DNA of 6,689 nucleotides. It comes from Paracoccaceae bacterium (lineage in GTDB: Bacteria; Pseudomonadota; Alphaproteobacteria; Rhodobacterales; Rhodobacteraceae). This document shows positions 1 through 6,493 of the stretch, one piece after another. The position numbers and the translations under genes are program-made. How positions within the stretch are numbered: the stretch's first letter is position 1; each line of letters opens with the position of its first letter. The stretch lies in assembly GCA_027069385.1 (NCBI GenBank), contig JALXER010000136.1:1-6689 (forward strand), read 5' to 3'. Under the pieces are notes generated by a model, which did not search any database, had not been told where the DNA came from, and was given only the letters and a program-made list of their open reading frames with translations.

Positions 1-45
1 ATGCAATGCGGGCAGGGCGCTTAGCCGGTCCTGCCCGCATTGCAT
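1..45. repeat. Perfect 16-bp inverted repeat at the left edge
   Basis: Positions 1-16 (ATGCAATGCGGGCAGG) are the exact reverse complement of 30-45, separated by a 13-base spacer. It would form a very stable GC-rich hairpin in either transcript. Read on the minus strand it lies at the 3' end of the visible part of the secreted-protein gene, so it may be a terminator stem whose U-run lies outside the window. The reading frame runs through it without a stop. The arms could extend further beyond the edge. Confidence 0.85.
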
Positions 46-450
46 CGGGCGCGGCTCGATGGCGATAACCCGCTGGTATTCATTGATCTCTATGCCGTTG
101 CGCAATTCAAGAATATAGATCGCGTCACCCAGCCGTTTATGGTGGAAACAGACCTGCCGCTCGATCTCCCAATTAAAACAAAACGCGGTGCCGCGCATAA
201 ACCATGTACCGCGCTGGCAGCTTTGATCATCGGTGCGGATCAGAAACAGGCTGCCGTCATCCAGATATTGCTCATAGGCAAACACCTGCCCGTCCAGTTC
301 ATAGATCACCGTATTTCCGGCGGTCAGTTCGCGCCATTGGCTTTCGGTAATATAGGGCGCGGTTTTCAGGGCTTGCAGGATATCCAGACTAAAGGATTGC
401 GCCCCCGCCAGCCCCGGCATCATCACCAACAGGATCAGCGCCCTAAACAT
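1..450 (-). CDS. Secreted four-cysteine protein, unknown function (partial, 3' end outside window)
   Basis: The reading frame opens with ATG at 450-448 and stays open for 150 codons to the left edge, so the C terminus is missing. Residues 1-17 look like a signal peptide (MFRALILLVMMPGLAGA, then Q), which suggests export to the periplasm. The mature part has GNT at 45-47, a C-x2-GTW motif at 78-83 and CFNW at 91-94, with cysteines at 78, 91, 101 and 138. These cysteine spacings (12, 9 and 36 intervening residues) are identical to those of the gene immediately upstream, so the two are tandem paralogues and the cysteines probably form two disulfides. The start lies 3 bases after the upstream stop and has only a weak ribosome binding site, which suggests translational coupling. 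The general layout recalls small secreted DUF995-like proteins, but I do not assign the family. The last codons lie inside a perfect inverted repeat, so the stop may be just outside the window. Confidence 0.8.
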   Translation of the reverse strand, partial: MFRALILLVMMPGLAGAQSFSLDILQALKTAPYITESQWRELTAGNTVIYELDGQVFAYEQYLDDGSLFLIRTDDQSCQRGTWFMRGTAFCFNWEIERQVCFHHKRLGDAIYILELRNGIEINEYQRVIAIEPRPMQCGQDRLSALPALH

Positions 451-453
451 CCG

Positions 454-936
454 CTAGCCCGCATCGCCGTTGCCAAGGTCCAGCGAGACCATCCCCACCT
501 CGCAATAAAGCGGTTGTTGGGTGATGGTCGATATCACCTCCAACCCGCCCGCACGCTGGCCGTCGCGCACGATTTCCGAAATGTACTCGCCGTGATAATC
601 GACCCAGACCGCGCAAACCAGCCCGGTGGTGAACCAGTCAAAACAGATGGTGTTATCCTGCGCATACCAGGTGCCTACGTCGCAGGTTTGCTGTCCCGGA
701 TCAACGGATTCGGCCCACTGGATGACAATGCGGTTGGTGCCCGGGCGATAGTATTCGGAATACTTGTCGATGGTGCCGTCATTATAGGTAATGGTGTTGC
801 CATCGACCATAGCACGAAAGGCGTCTTCATCCATGATGACTCCGCGTTCCATCTTTTGTGCAAGGGTCAGGTCCTGTGCGGCAACGGGCAGGGCGAACAA
901 CATCAGGGGCAGGGCAAAGCGCAACATGGGAATCAT
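454..936 (-). CDS. Secreted four-cysteine protein, unknown function
   Basis: A 160-residue protein with a signal peptide (residues 1-20, MIPMLRFALPLMLFALPVAA, then QD), so probably periplasmic. The mature protein has GNT at 46-48, C85-x2-GTW (88-90), CFDW at 98-101, and cysteines at 85, 98, 108 and 145. These share exact spacing with the downstream partial gene, marking the pair as a tandem duplication. Trp, Tyr and acidic residues are frequent between the cysteines. The frame is open back to 1026, but the signal peptide and a GGAG just upstream place the start here. An alternative ATG at 927 gives 157 residues and puts the GGAG 11 bases away rather than 2, so either is possible. The gene is divergent from the plus-strand flavoprotein gene at 1097. 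No catalytic motif is visible, and a small beta-rich disulfide-stabilised domain is only an inference. Confidence 0.85.
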   Translation of the reverse strand: MIPMLRFALPLMLFALPVAAQDLTLAQKMERGVIMDEDAFRAMVDGNTITYNDGTIDKYSEYYRPGTNRIVIQWAESVDPGQQTCDVGTWYAQDNTICFDWFTTGLVCAVWVDYHGEYISEIVRDGQRAGGLEVISTITQQPLYCEVGMVSLDLGNGDAG

Positions 937-1096
937 TTCTCCGACTATATGTTCAGCCACTAGACCAAATCCGCGCCCCCTTTGGCAAGGCCATAGCGCC
1001 GGATTGGCAAATAGATGCCGAGCCATGTCGTTTTTAGGCGTATGCGTTTGGCGCGCTTTGGGCTATGTTTTGCCAAACAAAGCAGGAGTCGCGGAT
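937..1096. other. Divergent intergenic region with short repeats
   Basis: These 160 bases must hold the promoters of both the minus-strand secreted-protein pair and the plus-strand flavoprotein gene, though I could not assign a convincing -35/-10 pair to either. TTGGCAA occurs at 982-988 and again at 1004-1010, exactly 22 bases apart, and its inverse TTGCCAA occurs at 1070-1076. A 7-bp inverted repeat, GTTTGGC (1046-1052) and GCCAAAC (1072-1078), has a 19-base spacer and sits just before the flavoprotein ribosome binding site. These could be regulator half-sites, but no regulator is recognisable from them. Confidence 0.4.
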
Positions 1097-2791
1097 ATGG
1101 GGCAGAATACAGGCGTCTGGAAATCGGGGCGCGGCAAAGGGCGGCACGCGCCCAAGGGGCGGCAGTTGGACCAGACCGCGCTGGCCGAGATCCGTGCGTT
1201 GCTGGGCGAGCGGCCGCGTCGGCGTGACCTGTTGATCGAATTCCTGCATCTGGTGCAGGACAGTTATGGCTGCATTTCCCCCGCCCACACCCGCGCGCTG
1301 GCCGAGGAAATGGGGCTTGCGCAGGCCGAGGTTTACGAGGTTGCCAGTTTCTATGCCCATTTTGACCCGCTGATAGAGGGGCAGGACGCGCCACCCGGCC
1401 TGACCATTCGGGTTTGCGATTCCCTGTCATGCGAAATGGCCGGTTCGGCGGCGTTGCTGCATGAACTGGCGCTGCGCTTTGGCCCCAAGGATATCCGGGT
1501 TGTGCGCGCACCCTGCATGGGGCGCTGCGACAGCGCGCCGGTCGTGGCGGTGGGGCAGGCCCATATCGGCCACGCCGATTACGCTTTGGTAAATGCCGCG
1601 GTCAAAGACGGGGCGCAGGCCGCGCCCGCACCTGCGGGTGAAACCTTTGACGAATATCGCGATGACGGCGGCTATCGCACGCTCGAATCGCTGCGGGCAG
1701 GGGGTAAAACCCCCGATCAGGTGCAGGAAATGCTGGCGGAATCGGGCCTGCGTGGTATGGGCGGCGCGGGTTTTCCCGCCGGTCGCAAATGGGGGTTTGT
1801 ACGCGCCGGTGATGCGCCGCGCTATCTGGCGGTCAACGCCGACGAGGGCGAGCCGGGCACCTTCAAGGACCGCTATTATCTGGAGCGCGAACCGCATGTG
1901 ATGCTTGAAGGGGCGCTGATTGCCGCCTGGGCGATTGATGCGGCGCAGGTCTATATCTATCTGCGCGACGAATACCCCGATATCCATGCAATACTGACCC
2001 GCGAAATAGCCGCGCTGGAAGCGGCAGGGCTGGTGCAACAGGGGTTTATTGAACTGCGACGCGGTGCGGGGGCCTATATCTGCGGCGAGGAATCCGCCAT
2101 GCTGGAAAGCATCGAAGGCAAGCGCGGCATGCCCCGCCACCGCCCGCCCTATGTGGCCAATACCGGGCTGTTTGGCCGCCCGACGCTGGTGCATAATGTC
2201 GAAACCCTGTACTGGATCACCAAGATCTGTCGGGGCGGGCCAGAGGTGTTCAACATGCATGTCAGGAATGGCCGCACCGGCCTGCGCTCTTACTCGGTTT
2301 CCGGACGGGTGCGCGAACCGGGGGTTAAACTGCTGCCCGCCGGTGCAACCATTCTGGATGTGATAGAGGCCGCGGGCGGCATGCCGGATGGTCACGAATT
2401 TACCGCCTATCAACCCGGCGGCCCGTCCTCGGGGCTGCTGCCCGCAAGTCTGGATTCGGTGCCGCTCGATTTCGATATGTTGCAGGAATATGGCAGCTTT
2501 ATCGGCTCGGGCGCGGTGGTGGTTCTGTCGGATCAGGATAACCTGCGCGATGCGGCGCTGAATATGCTGCGGTTTTTCGAGGATGAAAGCTGCGGGCAAT
2601 GCACGCCCTGTCGGGTCGGGTGCGAAAAGGCGGTCAGGCTGATGCAGGCGGATGTCTGGGATCAGGGCCTGTTGCGCGACCTGTGCGCCGCCATGGCCGA
2701 TGCGTCGATCTGCGGGCTGGGGCAGGCCGCGCCAAACCCGATCCTGTCGATGTTGCGGTACTTCCCCGAACTGGCGACGCGGGGTTTATAG
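1097..2791 (+). CDS. Fused NuoE-NuoF-type NADH-binding flavoprotein, probable NAD-dependent formate dehydrogenase beta subunit
   Basis: A 564-residue cytoplasmic diaphorase subunit that would pass electrons between iron-sulfur clusters, FMN and NAD. Residues 25-165 are NuoE/thioredoxin-like with [2Fe-2S] ligands C107, C112, C140 and C144. Residues 205-564 are NuoF-like: FMN loop GMGGAGFPAG (220-229), NADEGEPGTFKDR (247-259), nucleotide-site GAGAYICGEESAM (323-335), an SLBB-like segment near 395-440, and [4Fe-4S] ligands C499, C502, C505 and C539. No cofactor ligand is missing. In formate dehydrogenases of the Methylobacterium FDH1 type the same two domains are fused in a beta subunit of similar length; FdsG and FdsB are the split equivalents. 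HoxF of NAD-reducing hydrogenases has the same fusion and is the main alternative. The start is set by AGGAG at 1084-1088, 8 bases before ATG; the longer open frame back to 791 overlaps the divergent gene and is not used. Oddly, no molybdenum/tungsten alpha subunit is adjacent: the gene faces dnaB. Confidence 0.88.
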   Translation: MGQNTGVWKSGRGKGRHAPKGRQLDQTALAEIRALLGERPRRRDLLIEFLHLVQDSYGCISPAHTRALAEEMGLAQAEVYEVASFYAHFDPLIEGQDAPPGLTIRVCDSLSCEMAGSAALLHELALRFGPKDIRVVRAPCMGRCDSAPVVAVGQAHIGHADYALVNAAVKDGAQAAPAPAGETFDEYRDDGGYRTLESLRAGGKTPDQVQEMLAESGLRGMGGAGFPAGRKWGFVRAGDAPRYLAVNADEGEPGTFKDRYYLEREPHVMLEGALIAAWAIDAAQVYIYLRDEYPDIHAILTREIAALEAAGLVQQGFIELRRGAGAYICGEESAMLESIEGKRGMPRHRPPYVANTGLFGRPTLVHNVETLYWITKICRGGPEVFNMHVRNGRTGLRSYSVSGRVREPGVKLLPAGATILDVIEAAGGMPDGHEFTAYQPGGPSSGLLPASLDSVPLDFDMLQEYGSFIGSGAVVVLSDQDNLRDAALNMLRFFEDESCGQCTPCRVGCEKAVRLMQADVWDQGLLRDLCAAMADASICGLGQAAPNPILSMLRYFPELATRGL

Positions 2792-2827
2792 GTCTACGCC
2801 CTAACAGGCATTTCCCGGGGGGGTGAA

Positions 2828-2915
2828 TGGCGCCTGCGCCAGAGGGGGCCTGCCCCCTGCCGAGGCGAAGCCGAGGCCCGGCCCAACGGGAGGAGGCGCA
2901 TTGCGAATGCAATGC
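2828..2915. repeat. Cluster of GC-rich hairpins between convergent genes
   Basis: This spacer between the converging flavoprotein and dnaB genes contains a series of inverted repeats. TGGCG/CGCCA (2828-2832 and 2837-2841) and AGGGGG/CCCCCT (2843-2848 and 2853-2858) both have CCTG as loop. A direct repeat GCCGAGGC follows at 2859-2866 and 2870-2877, then CCCG/CGGG (2877-2880 and 2887-2890) and GCATTGC/GCAATGC (2898-2904 and 2909-2915). TGCGCC at 2835-2840 can also pair with GGCGCA at 2895-2900, closing the inner hairpins into a branched structure. From memory it resembles GC-rich palindromic intergenic elements common between genes in Rhodobacterales. It may end transcription in both directions, but no U-run follows on either strand, so that role is unproven. 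Confidence 0.6.
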
Positions 2916-2954
2916 ACCGACGACGGGCGGGAGCGCCACGATTTCCTGAAAGGG

Positions 2955-4427
2955 CTAAAAGTCGCCGCTTTGCTGATAGGTTTTGGCCAGATTGCCGAAC
3001 TTGGTGAATTGCGGTTCAAAGGACAGGTCGATCGAGCCGATCGGGCCGTGGCGCTGTTTACCCACGATCACTTCGGCCTTGCCCTGCATCTTGCTCATTT
3101 CGTCTTGCCATGCAAGCATTTTGTCCAACTCGTGTTCGCCGGGTTTTTCACGTTCTTTATAATAGTCGGCGCGATAGACGAACATCACCACATCGGCGTC
3201 CTGCTCGATCGAGCCGGATTCGCGCAGGTCCGACAGCTGCGGCCGCTTGTCCTCGCGGCTTTCGACCTGACGCGAGAGCTGCGACAGCGCGATAACCGGA
3301 ATCTGCAATTCCTTGGCGATGGCCTTTAGCCCCTGCGTGATCTCGGAAACCTCGTTCACGCGGTTGTCTTTGGCGGTGGCGGGGCGCACCAGTTGCAAAT
3401 AGTCGATGATCAGCACATCCAGCCCGTGGCGACGTTTCAGGCGCCGCGCCCTTGCGGCCAGCGTCGAAATCGGCAATGCGGCGCTGTCATCAATATAAAG
3501 CGGGCACTTTTCCAGCTCTTTCGCCGCCTCGACAAAGCGGCGGAATTCAACCTCGTCCAGTTCGCCACGGCGAATTTTTTCCGACGGAATCCGCGCCGCC
3601 TCGCTCAGAACCCTTGCGGCCAACTGGTCGGCCGACATTTCCAGGCTGAAAAATCCGACCACGCCGCCGTCAATCGCGCCTTCCAGCCCGTCATGGCGGA
3701 TGCCTTTTTTATAGGTCTTGGCGATATGAAAGGCGATATTGGTGGCCAGAGAGGTTTTCCCCATAGAGGGCCGCCCCGCCAAAATCAGCAGGTCTGACGG
3801 GTGCAACCCACCCAGTTTCTTGTCCATATCGATCAGGCCGGTTGAAATACCGGCCAGTTGCCCGTCGCGCTGGTGGGCCTCGCCGGCCAGTGTTACCGCA
3901 TCGGTCACCGCCATCAGGAAAGACTGGAACCCCTTTTCGGATTCGCCCTTTTGCCCGAGCGTATACAATTCTTCCTCGGCCTTGACGATCTGGCTTTCCG
4001 GATCGCTTTCGGTCGTAACCCTGGCAGCCCGCCCCGCAATATTCTGGCCAATGGTGATCAATTCGCGCCGCAAGGCCAGATCACGCACCATTTCGGCGTA
4101 ATCCTTGGCGGCAAACAGTGAAATAGAGGCCCCTGCCAGACGGGCCAGATAGGCCGCGCCGCCCAGTTCTTTCAGGCCTTCGTCATCTTCGAAAAACGGT
4201 TTGAGGGTTACCGGTGATACCAGCAGGTTATTCTGGATCCGCTCCGAGGCCGTGGCGAAAATGCGCCCGTGTACCGGATCATAGAAATGCGAATCGGTAA
4301 CGATCGACGATACCCGATCGAGCACATCGTTATTGACCAGCAACGCGCCCAGAAGCGCTTGTTCCGCCTCGATATTGTGCGGAATAACCTGTGTTTCCTC
4401 GTCCGGTAACTGCCCGCCATCTGCCAT
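2955..4427 (-). CDS. dnaB: Replicative DNA helicase DnaB
   Basis: A 490-residue hexameric 5'-3' helicase that unwinds DNA at the replication fork and recruits primase. The N-terminal DnaB domain (about 15-115, from NIEAEQALLGALL) is followed by a linker and the RecA-like C-terminal domain (about 185-485). Visible motifs are Walker A AGRPSMGKT (217-225), SLEM (261-264), Walker B LIIDYLQL (339-346), ALSQLSR (380-386), DLRESGSIEQDAD (400-412) and KQRHGPIG (457-464). An insertion of roughly 18 residues at 240-257 (KKGIRHDGLEG onward) separates Walker A from SLEM, as is usual in alphaproteobacterial DnaB. Length and motifs are complete, with no sign of an intein. The start is supported by a GAGGG about 7 bases upstream. 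It follows the PAP2 gene by 75 bases, and a TATAGT at 4454-4459 (minus strand) could be a -10 box, but its -35 is poor. Confidence 0.97.
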   Translation of the reverse strand: MADGGQLPDEETQVIPHNIEAEQALLGALLVNNDVLDRVSSIVTDSHFYDPVHGRIFATASERIQNNLLVSPVTLKPFFEDDEGLKELGGAAYLARLAGASISLFAAKDYAEMVRDLALRRELITIGQNIAGRAARVTTESDPESQIVKAEEELYTLGQKGESEKGFQSFLMAVTDAVTLAGEAHQRDGQLAGISTGLIDMDKKLGGLHPSDLLILAGRPSMGKTSLATNIAFHIAKTYKKGIRHDGLEGAIDGGVVGFFSLEMSADQLAARVLSEAARIPSEKIRRGELDEVEFRRFVEAAKELEKCPLYIDDSAALPISTLAARARRLKRRHGLDVLIIDYLQLVRPATAKDNRVNEVSEITQGLKAIAKELQIPVIALSQLSRQVESREDKRPQLSDLRESGSIEQDADVVMFVYRADYYKEREKPGEHELDKMLAWQDEMSKMQGKAEVIVGKQRHGPIGSIDLSFEPQFTKFGNLAKTYQQSGDF

Positions 4428-4443
4428 GTTGTTTCCCTCTGAA

Positions 4444-4453
4444 CCCCGCGGGG
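4444..4453. repeat. CCCCGCGGGG palindrome in the dnaB leader
   Basis: A perfect 10-base palindrome in the 5' leader of dnaB, 16 bases before its ATG and just downstream of the possible -10 box. It is too short to be a stable hairpin. It could be a protein-binding site or chance in GC-rich DNA. Confidence 0.3.
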
Positions 4454-4502
4454 ACTATAGCGCAAAACCGCCTGTCCCCAGCATGTTAGTAACGGGGATA
4501 AC

Positions 4503-5123
4503 TCAAATTTTCCAGCGTCGGGTGGCGAAATAATACACCAAGCTTGCCCCGATCACCCCGACAATTGCCCCCATCACCACGTCGCCCGTGTAATGCACAC
4601 CAAGCGCCAGACGGCTATAGGCGGTCAACGCGGCAAGCGGGAAAAGCACCCTGCGCGAACGCGGCCAGATCAGCCCGAGCGCCATGGCAAAGGCAAAAAC
4701 CGTGGTGGCATGCCCCGAGGGCCAACTGGCAAATTCGGGGCGAAAGGCAAACGGATGAAAGAACATATCGCCCCCGTCCACATGATAAGGGCGCGCCCGC
4801 CCGACCATGCCTTTGACCAGCAGCACCAACAGCCCCGGCGCGGCAACCGCGCCAAAAACATAGGCGCAGCGGCGCAGGATCAGCGGCCAGATCGGCGCAT
4901 TGGGGGTTTTGGCGCGCATCACCAAAGCCACGGTGACAAGGACGATCAGGCCCGCAGCCATCCACACCGAATTGCCCATTTGGGTAACATAGCCCCAAAA
5001 AGCCATGGCCGTGCCGCCCTTTGCGCGCGCCCATTCGGCGACCGGCCGGTCCAGCGTAAAATAGCTGAGCACCGAGAAGCCGATCCCGACCATCACAAGG
5101 ATAATTCCGGTTTTCAGGCGCAT
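4503..5123 (-). CDS. PAP2-family integral membrane phosphatase
   Basis: A 206-residue inner-membrane protein of the type 2 phosphatidic acid phosphatase superfamily, whose members dephosphorylate lipid phosphates such as phosphatidate, phosphatidylglycerol phosphate or undecaprenyl diphosphate. All three signature motifs are present: K104-x6-R111-P112, PSGH at 135-138, and S170-R171-x5-H177-x3-D181. H138 and H177 are the expected catalytic histidines and D181 supports H177. About six hydrophobic segments are visible, near 5-22, 52-69, 87-103, 140-153, 158-169 and 182-199. The ATG at 5123 is chosen because GGGG lies a few bases upstream; an in-frame TTG at 5171 would put the rplI terminator inside the coding sequence. 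The gene follows the ribosomal protein operon beyond that terminator, so it needs read-through or its own promoter. The exact lipid substrate cannot be told from sequence. Confidence 0.9.
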   Translation of the reverse strand: MRLKTGIILVMVGIGFSVLSYFTLDRPVAEWARAKGGTAMAFWGYVTQMGNSVWMAAGLIVLVTVALVMRAKTPNAPIWPLILRRCAYVFGAVAAPGLLVLLVKGMVGRARPYHVDGGDMFFHPFAFRPEFASWPSGHATTVFAFAMALGLIWPRSRRVLFPLAALTAYSRLALGVHYTGDVVMGAIVGVIGASLVYYFATRRWKI

Positions 5124-5139
5124 ATTTCCCCATCCCGTC

Positions 5140-5169
5140 AAAAAAGGCCGCGCGCGGGTGCGCACGGCC
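5140..5169 (-). terminator. Intrinsic terminator of the rpsF-rpsR-rplI operon
   Basis: Read on the minus strand, the stem GGCCGUGCGC (5169-5160) pairs with GCGCGCGGCC (5155-5146) over 10 pairs with a single G-U wobble, around an ACCC loop. Six U residues (5145-5140) follow directly. It lies 23 bases after the rplI stop, the classic arrangement. The PAP2 gene starts 16 bases beyond the U-run. Confidence 0.93.
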
Positions 5170-5192
5170 AATCAGATTTGTTGCGGCAAAGC

Positions 5193-5831
5193 CTAGACTT
5201 CGGGCTGTTCTTCGCCGTCATCATTGTTGCCTTCGGGTGTCTCAACCGCGGTATCGCCGTCGTCGTCATCCAGTGCGGCGGAACCGATATCGTCGAACAA
5301 CTCGGCGATATCGAAATCGGCCTCGGCGTCGGCTTCGGCCTGCAATTCCTGAATGGATTTGCCCGATGCCTGCAATTCGGCCTCTTCGACCGAGCGGGCA
5401 ACGTTGATGGTGATGGTCGCGGAAACCTCGGGGTGAAGCACAACTGTCATGTCATGCAGGCCCAGTTCTTTGACCGGCGCGCTAAGCACAACCTGTTTGC
5501 GATCAATGCTGAACCCCTCGGCCGTCGACACCTCGGCCGCATCGCGACCGGTAACCGACCCGTAAAGCGCACCGGAATCGGATGCCGAACGAATCACGAT
5601 AAATACCTGACCGTCCAGTTTTTCGGCCAGTTTTTCGGCCTCGGCCCTGGTTTCCAGATTGCGGGCTTCAAGCTGCGCACGCTGGGCTTCGAACTGTGCC
5701 AGATTGGCCTTGGTGGCGCGCAGTGCCTTGCCTTTGGGCAGCAGAAAATTGCGGGCAAAACCCTGTTTCACAGAAACAACGTCACCCATCTGGCCCAGCT
5801 TGGCCACGCGTTCAAGCAGAACTACATCCAT
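5193..5831 (-). CDS. rplI: 50S ribosomal protein L9 with acidic C-terminal tail
   Basis: A 212-residue large-subunit protein that binds 23S rRNA near the L1 stalk. Residues 1-50 form the N-terminal rRNA-binding domain with the L9 signature (G13-x2-G16-x4-V21-x2-GF-x2-NFL). A long helical linker (about 41-73, rich in Ala, Glu, Lys and Arg) leads to the C-terminal domain, which ends near 147. Most L9 proteins stop there at about 150 residues; this one adds about 65 residues with 24 Asp/Glu and one Lys, probably disordered. Such tails occur in other alphaproteobacterial L9 proteins. The start has AGGAG at 5843-5839, 7 bases before ATG, and lies 12 bases after the rpsR stop. It is the last gene of the ribosomal operon. 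Confidence 0.97.
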   Translation of the reverse strand: MDVVLLERVAKLGQMGDVVSVKQGFARNFLLPKGKALRATKANLAQFEAQRAQLEARNLETRAEAEKLAEKLDGQVFIVIRSASDSGALYGSVTGRDAAEVSTAEGFSIDRKQVVLSAPVKELGLHDMTVVLHPEVSATITINVARSVEEAELQASGKSIQELQAEADAEADFDIAELFDDIGSAALDDDDGDTAVETPEGNNDDGEEQPEV

Positions 5832-5843
5832 GGTATTTCTCCT

Positions 5844-6071
5844 TTACTTAACAGCGTAGGGCAGCAGGGCCACAAAGCGGGCGCGTTTGATGGCACGGGC
5901 CAGTTCACGCTGCTTTTTGGCGGATACCGCGGTGATTCGGGACGGCACGATTTTGCCCCGTTCGGAAATGTAGCGCTGAAGCAGCTTTACATCTTTATAG
6001 TCGATTTTCGGGGAATTTTCACCCGAGAAAGGACAGGTCTTGCGACGGCGGAAAAATGGTTTGTTAGCCAT
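5844..6071 (-). CDS. rpsR: 30S ribosomal protein S18
   Basis: A 75-residue small-subunit protein of normal family length. The basic N terminus (FFRRRKTCPF) is followed by the S18 signature from IDYKDVKLLQRYI (23-35) through ERGKIVPSRIT (37-47), and a Lys/Arg-rich helix. It binds 16S rRNA of the platform as a heterodimer with S6, whose gene is 16 bases upstream, consistent with coupled production. AAGGA lies about 9 bases before the ATG. Confidence 0.98.
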   Translation of the reverse strand: MANKPFFRRRKTCPFSGENSPKIDYKDVKLLQRYISERGKIVPSRITAVSAKKQRELARAIKRARFVALLPYAVK

Positions 6072-6087
6072 GGGTTACAGTCCTTTC

Positions 6088-6453
6088 CTAGTCTCTGCGA
6101 GGGCGACGGGCGCCACGTTCTTCTTTGGCGTTTTTCGCCTGAACAACCACCGAGGGGCCTTCTTCGTGCGCGTCAACCTTGATGGTCAACAGGCGCATTA
6201 CGTCGTCGTGCAAACGCGACAGACGGTCCATTTCCTGAACGGCAGCCGACGGCGCGTCGGTCTTAAGAAACAGGTAATGCCCCTTGCGGTTCTTGTTGAT
6301 TTTGTAGGCCATGGTTTTCAGACCCCAGTATTCGGAATCAATAATCTTGCCGTCGTTATCCGCAAGGATTGCCCCGAAATGTTCGATCAGCCCTTCGGCC
6401 TGCGCGTTCGACAGATCCTGACGCGCAATCATAACATGCTCATAAAGAGCCAT
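6088..6453 (-). CDS. rpsF: 30S ribosomal protein S6
   Basis: A 121-residue small-subunit protein that binds 16S rRNA together with S18. It begins ALYEHVMIARQDLS and shows the S6 core (GLKTMAYKINKNRKGHY at 45-60, then LFLKTDAPS) and an Arg/Lys-rich tail (EERGARRPRRD). The ATG at 6453 is preferred over an in-frame ATG at 6468 because AAGGA falls inside that short extension, 7 bases before 6453. First gene of the rpsF-rpsR-rplI operon. Expression is probably autoregulated through its leader (see 6494-6552). Confidence 0.97.
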   Translation of the reverse strand: MALYEHVMIARQDLSNAQAEGLIEHFGAILADNDGKIIDSEYWGLKTMAYKINKNRKGHYLFLKTDAPSAAVQEMDRLSRLHDDVMRLLTIKVDAHEEGPSVVVQAKNAKEERGARRPRRD

Positions 6454-6493
6454 ATCATATTCCTTCATGTAAAGCGTGCTTCAAAATGCGGCG

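Noticed and set aside
40..963. A 307-codon plus-strand frame opposite the two secreted-protein genes.
   Set aside because: The minus strand gives two proteins with signal peptides and matching cysteine patterns; the plus frame shows neither a ribosome binding site nor a family motif.
791..1096. A 102-residue N-terminal extension of the flavoprotein.
   Set aside because: It overlaps the divergent secreted-protein gene, has no homologous character, and AGGAG at 1084-1088 marks the start at 1097.
1427..2599. A 390-codon minus-strand frame opposite the flavoprotein gene.
   Set aside because: The plus strand holds all NuoE/NuoF motifs in order; the antisense product has no recognisable domain.
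3657..3708. The insertion of about 18 residues in DnaB between Walker A and SLEM, first considered as an intein or transfer remnant.
   Set aside because: It is short, in frame, lacks intein splice motifs, and similar insertions are usual in alphaproteobacterial DnaB.
4466..4502. A possible TCCCC/GGGGA hairpin after the PAP2 stop, considered as a terminator.
   Set aside because: The stem is only 5 bp with a loop of about 14 bases and no U-run follows.
4593..6182. A 529-codon open frame on the plus strand opposite the PAP2, rplI and rpsR genes.
   Set aside because: It overlaps three well-recognised genes on the other strand and its product is low in recognisable motifs and rich in Gly, His, Arg and Gln, typical of an antisense shadow in GC-rich DNA.
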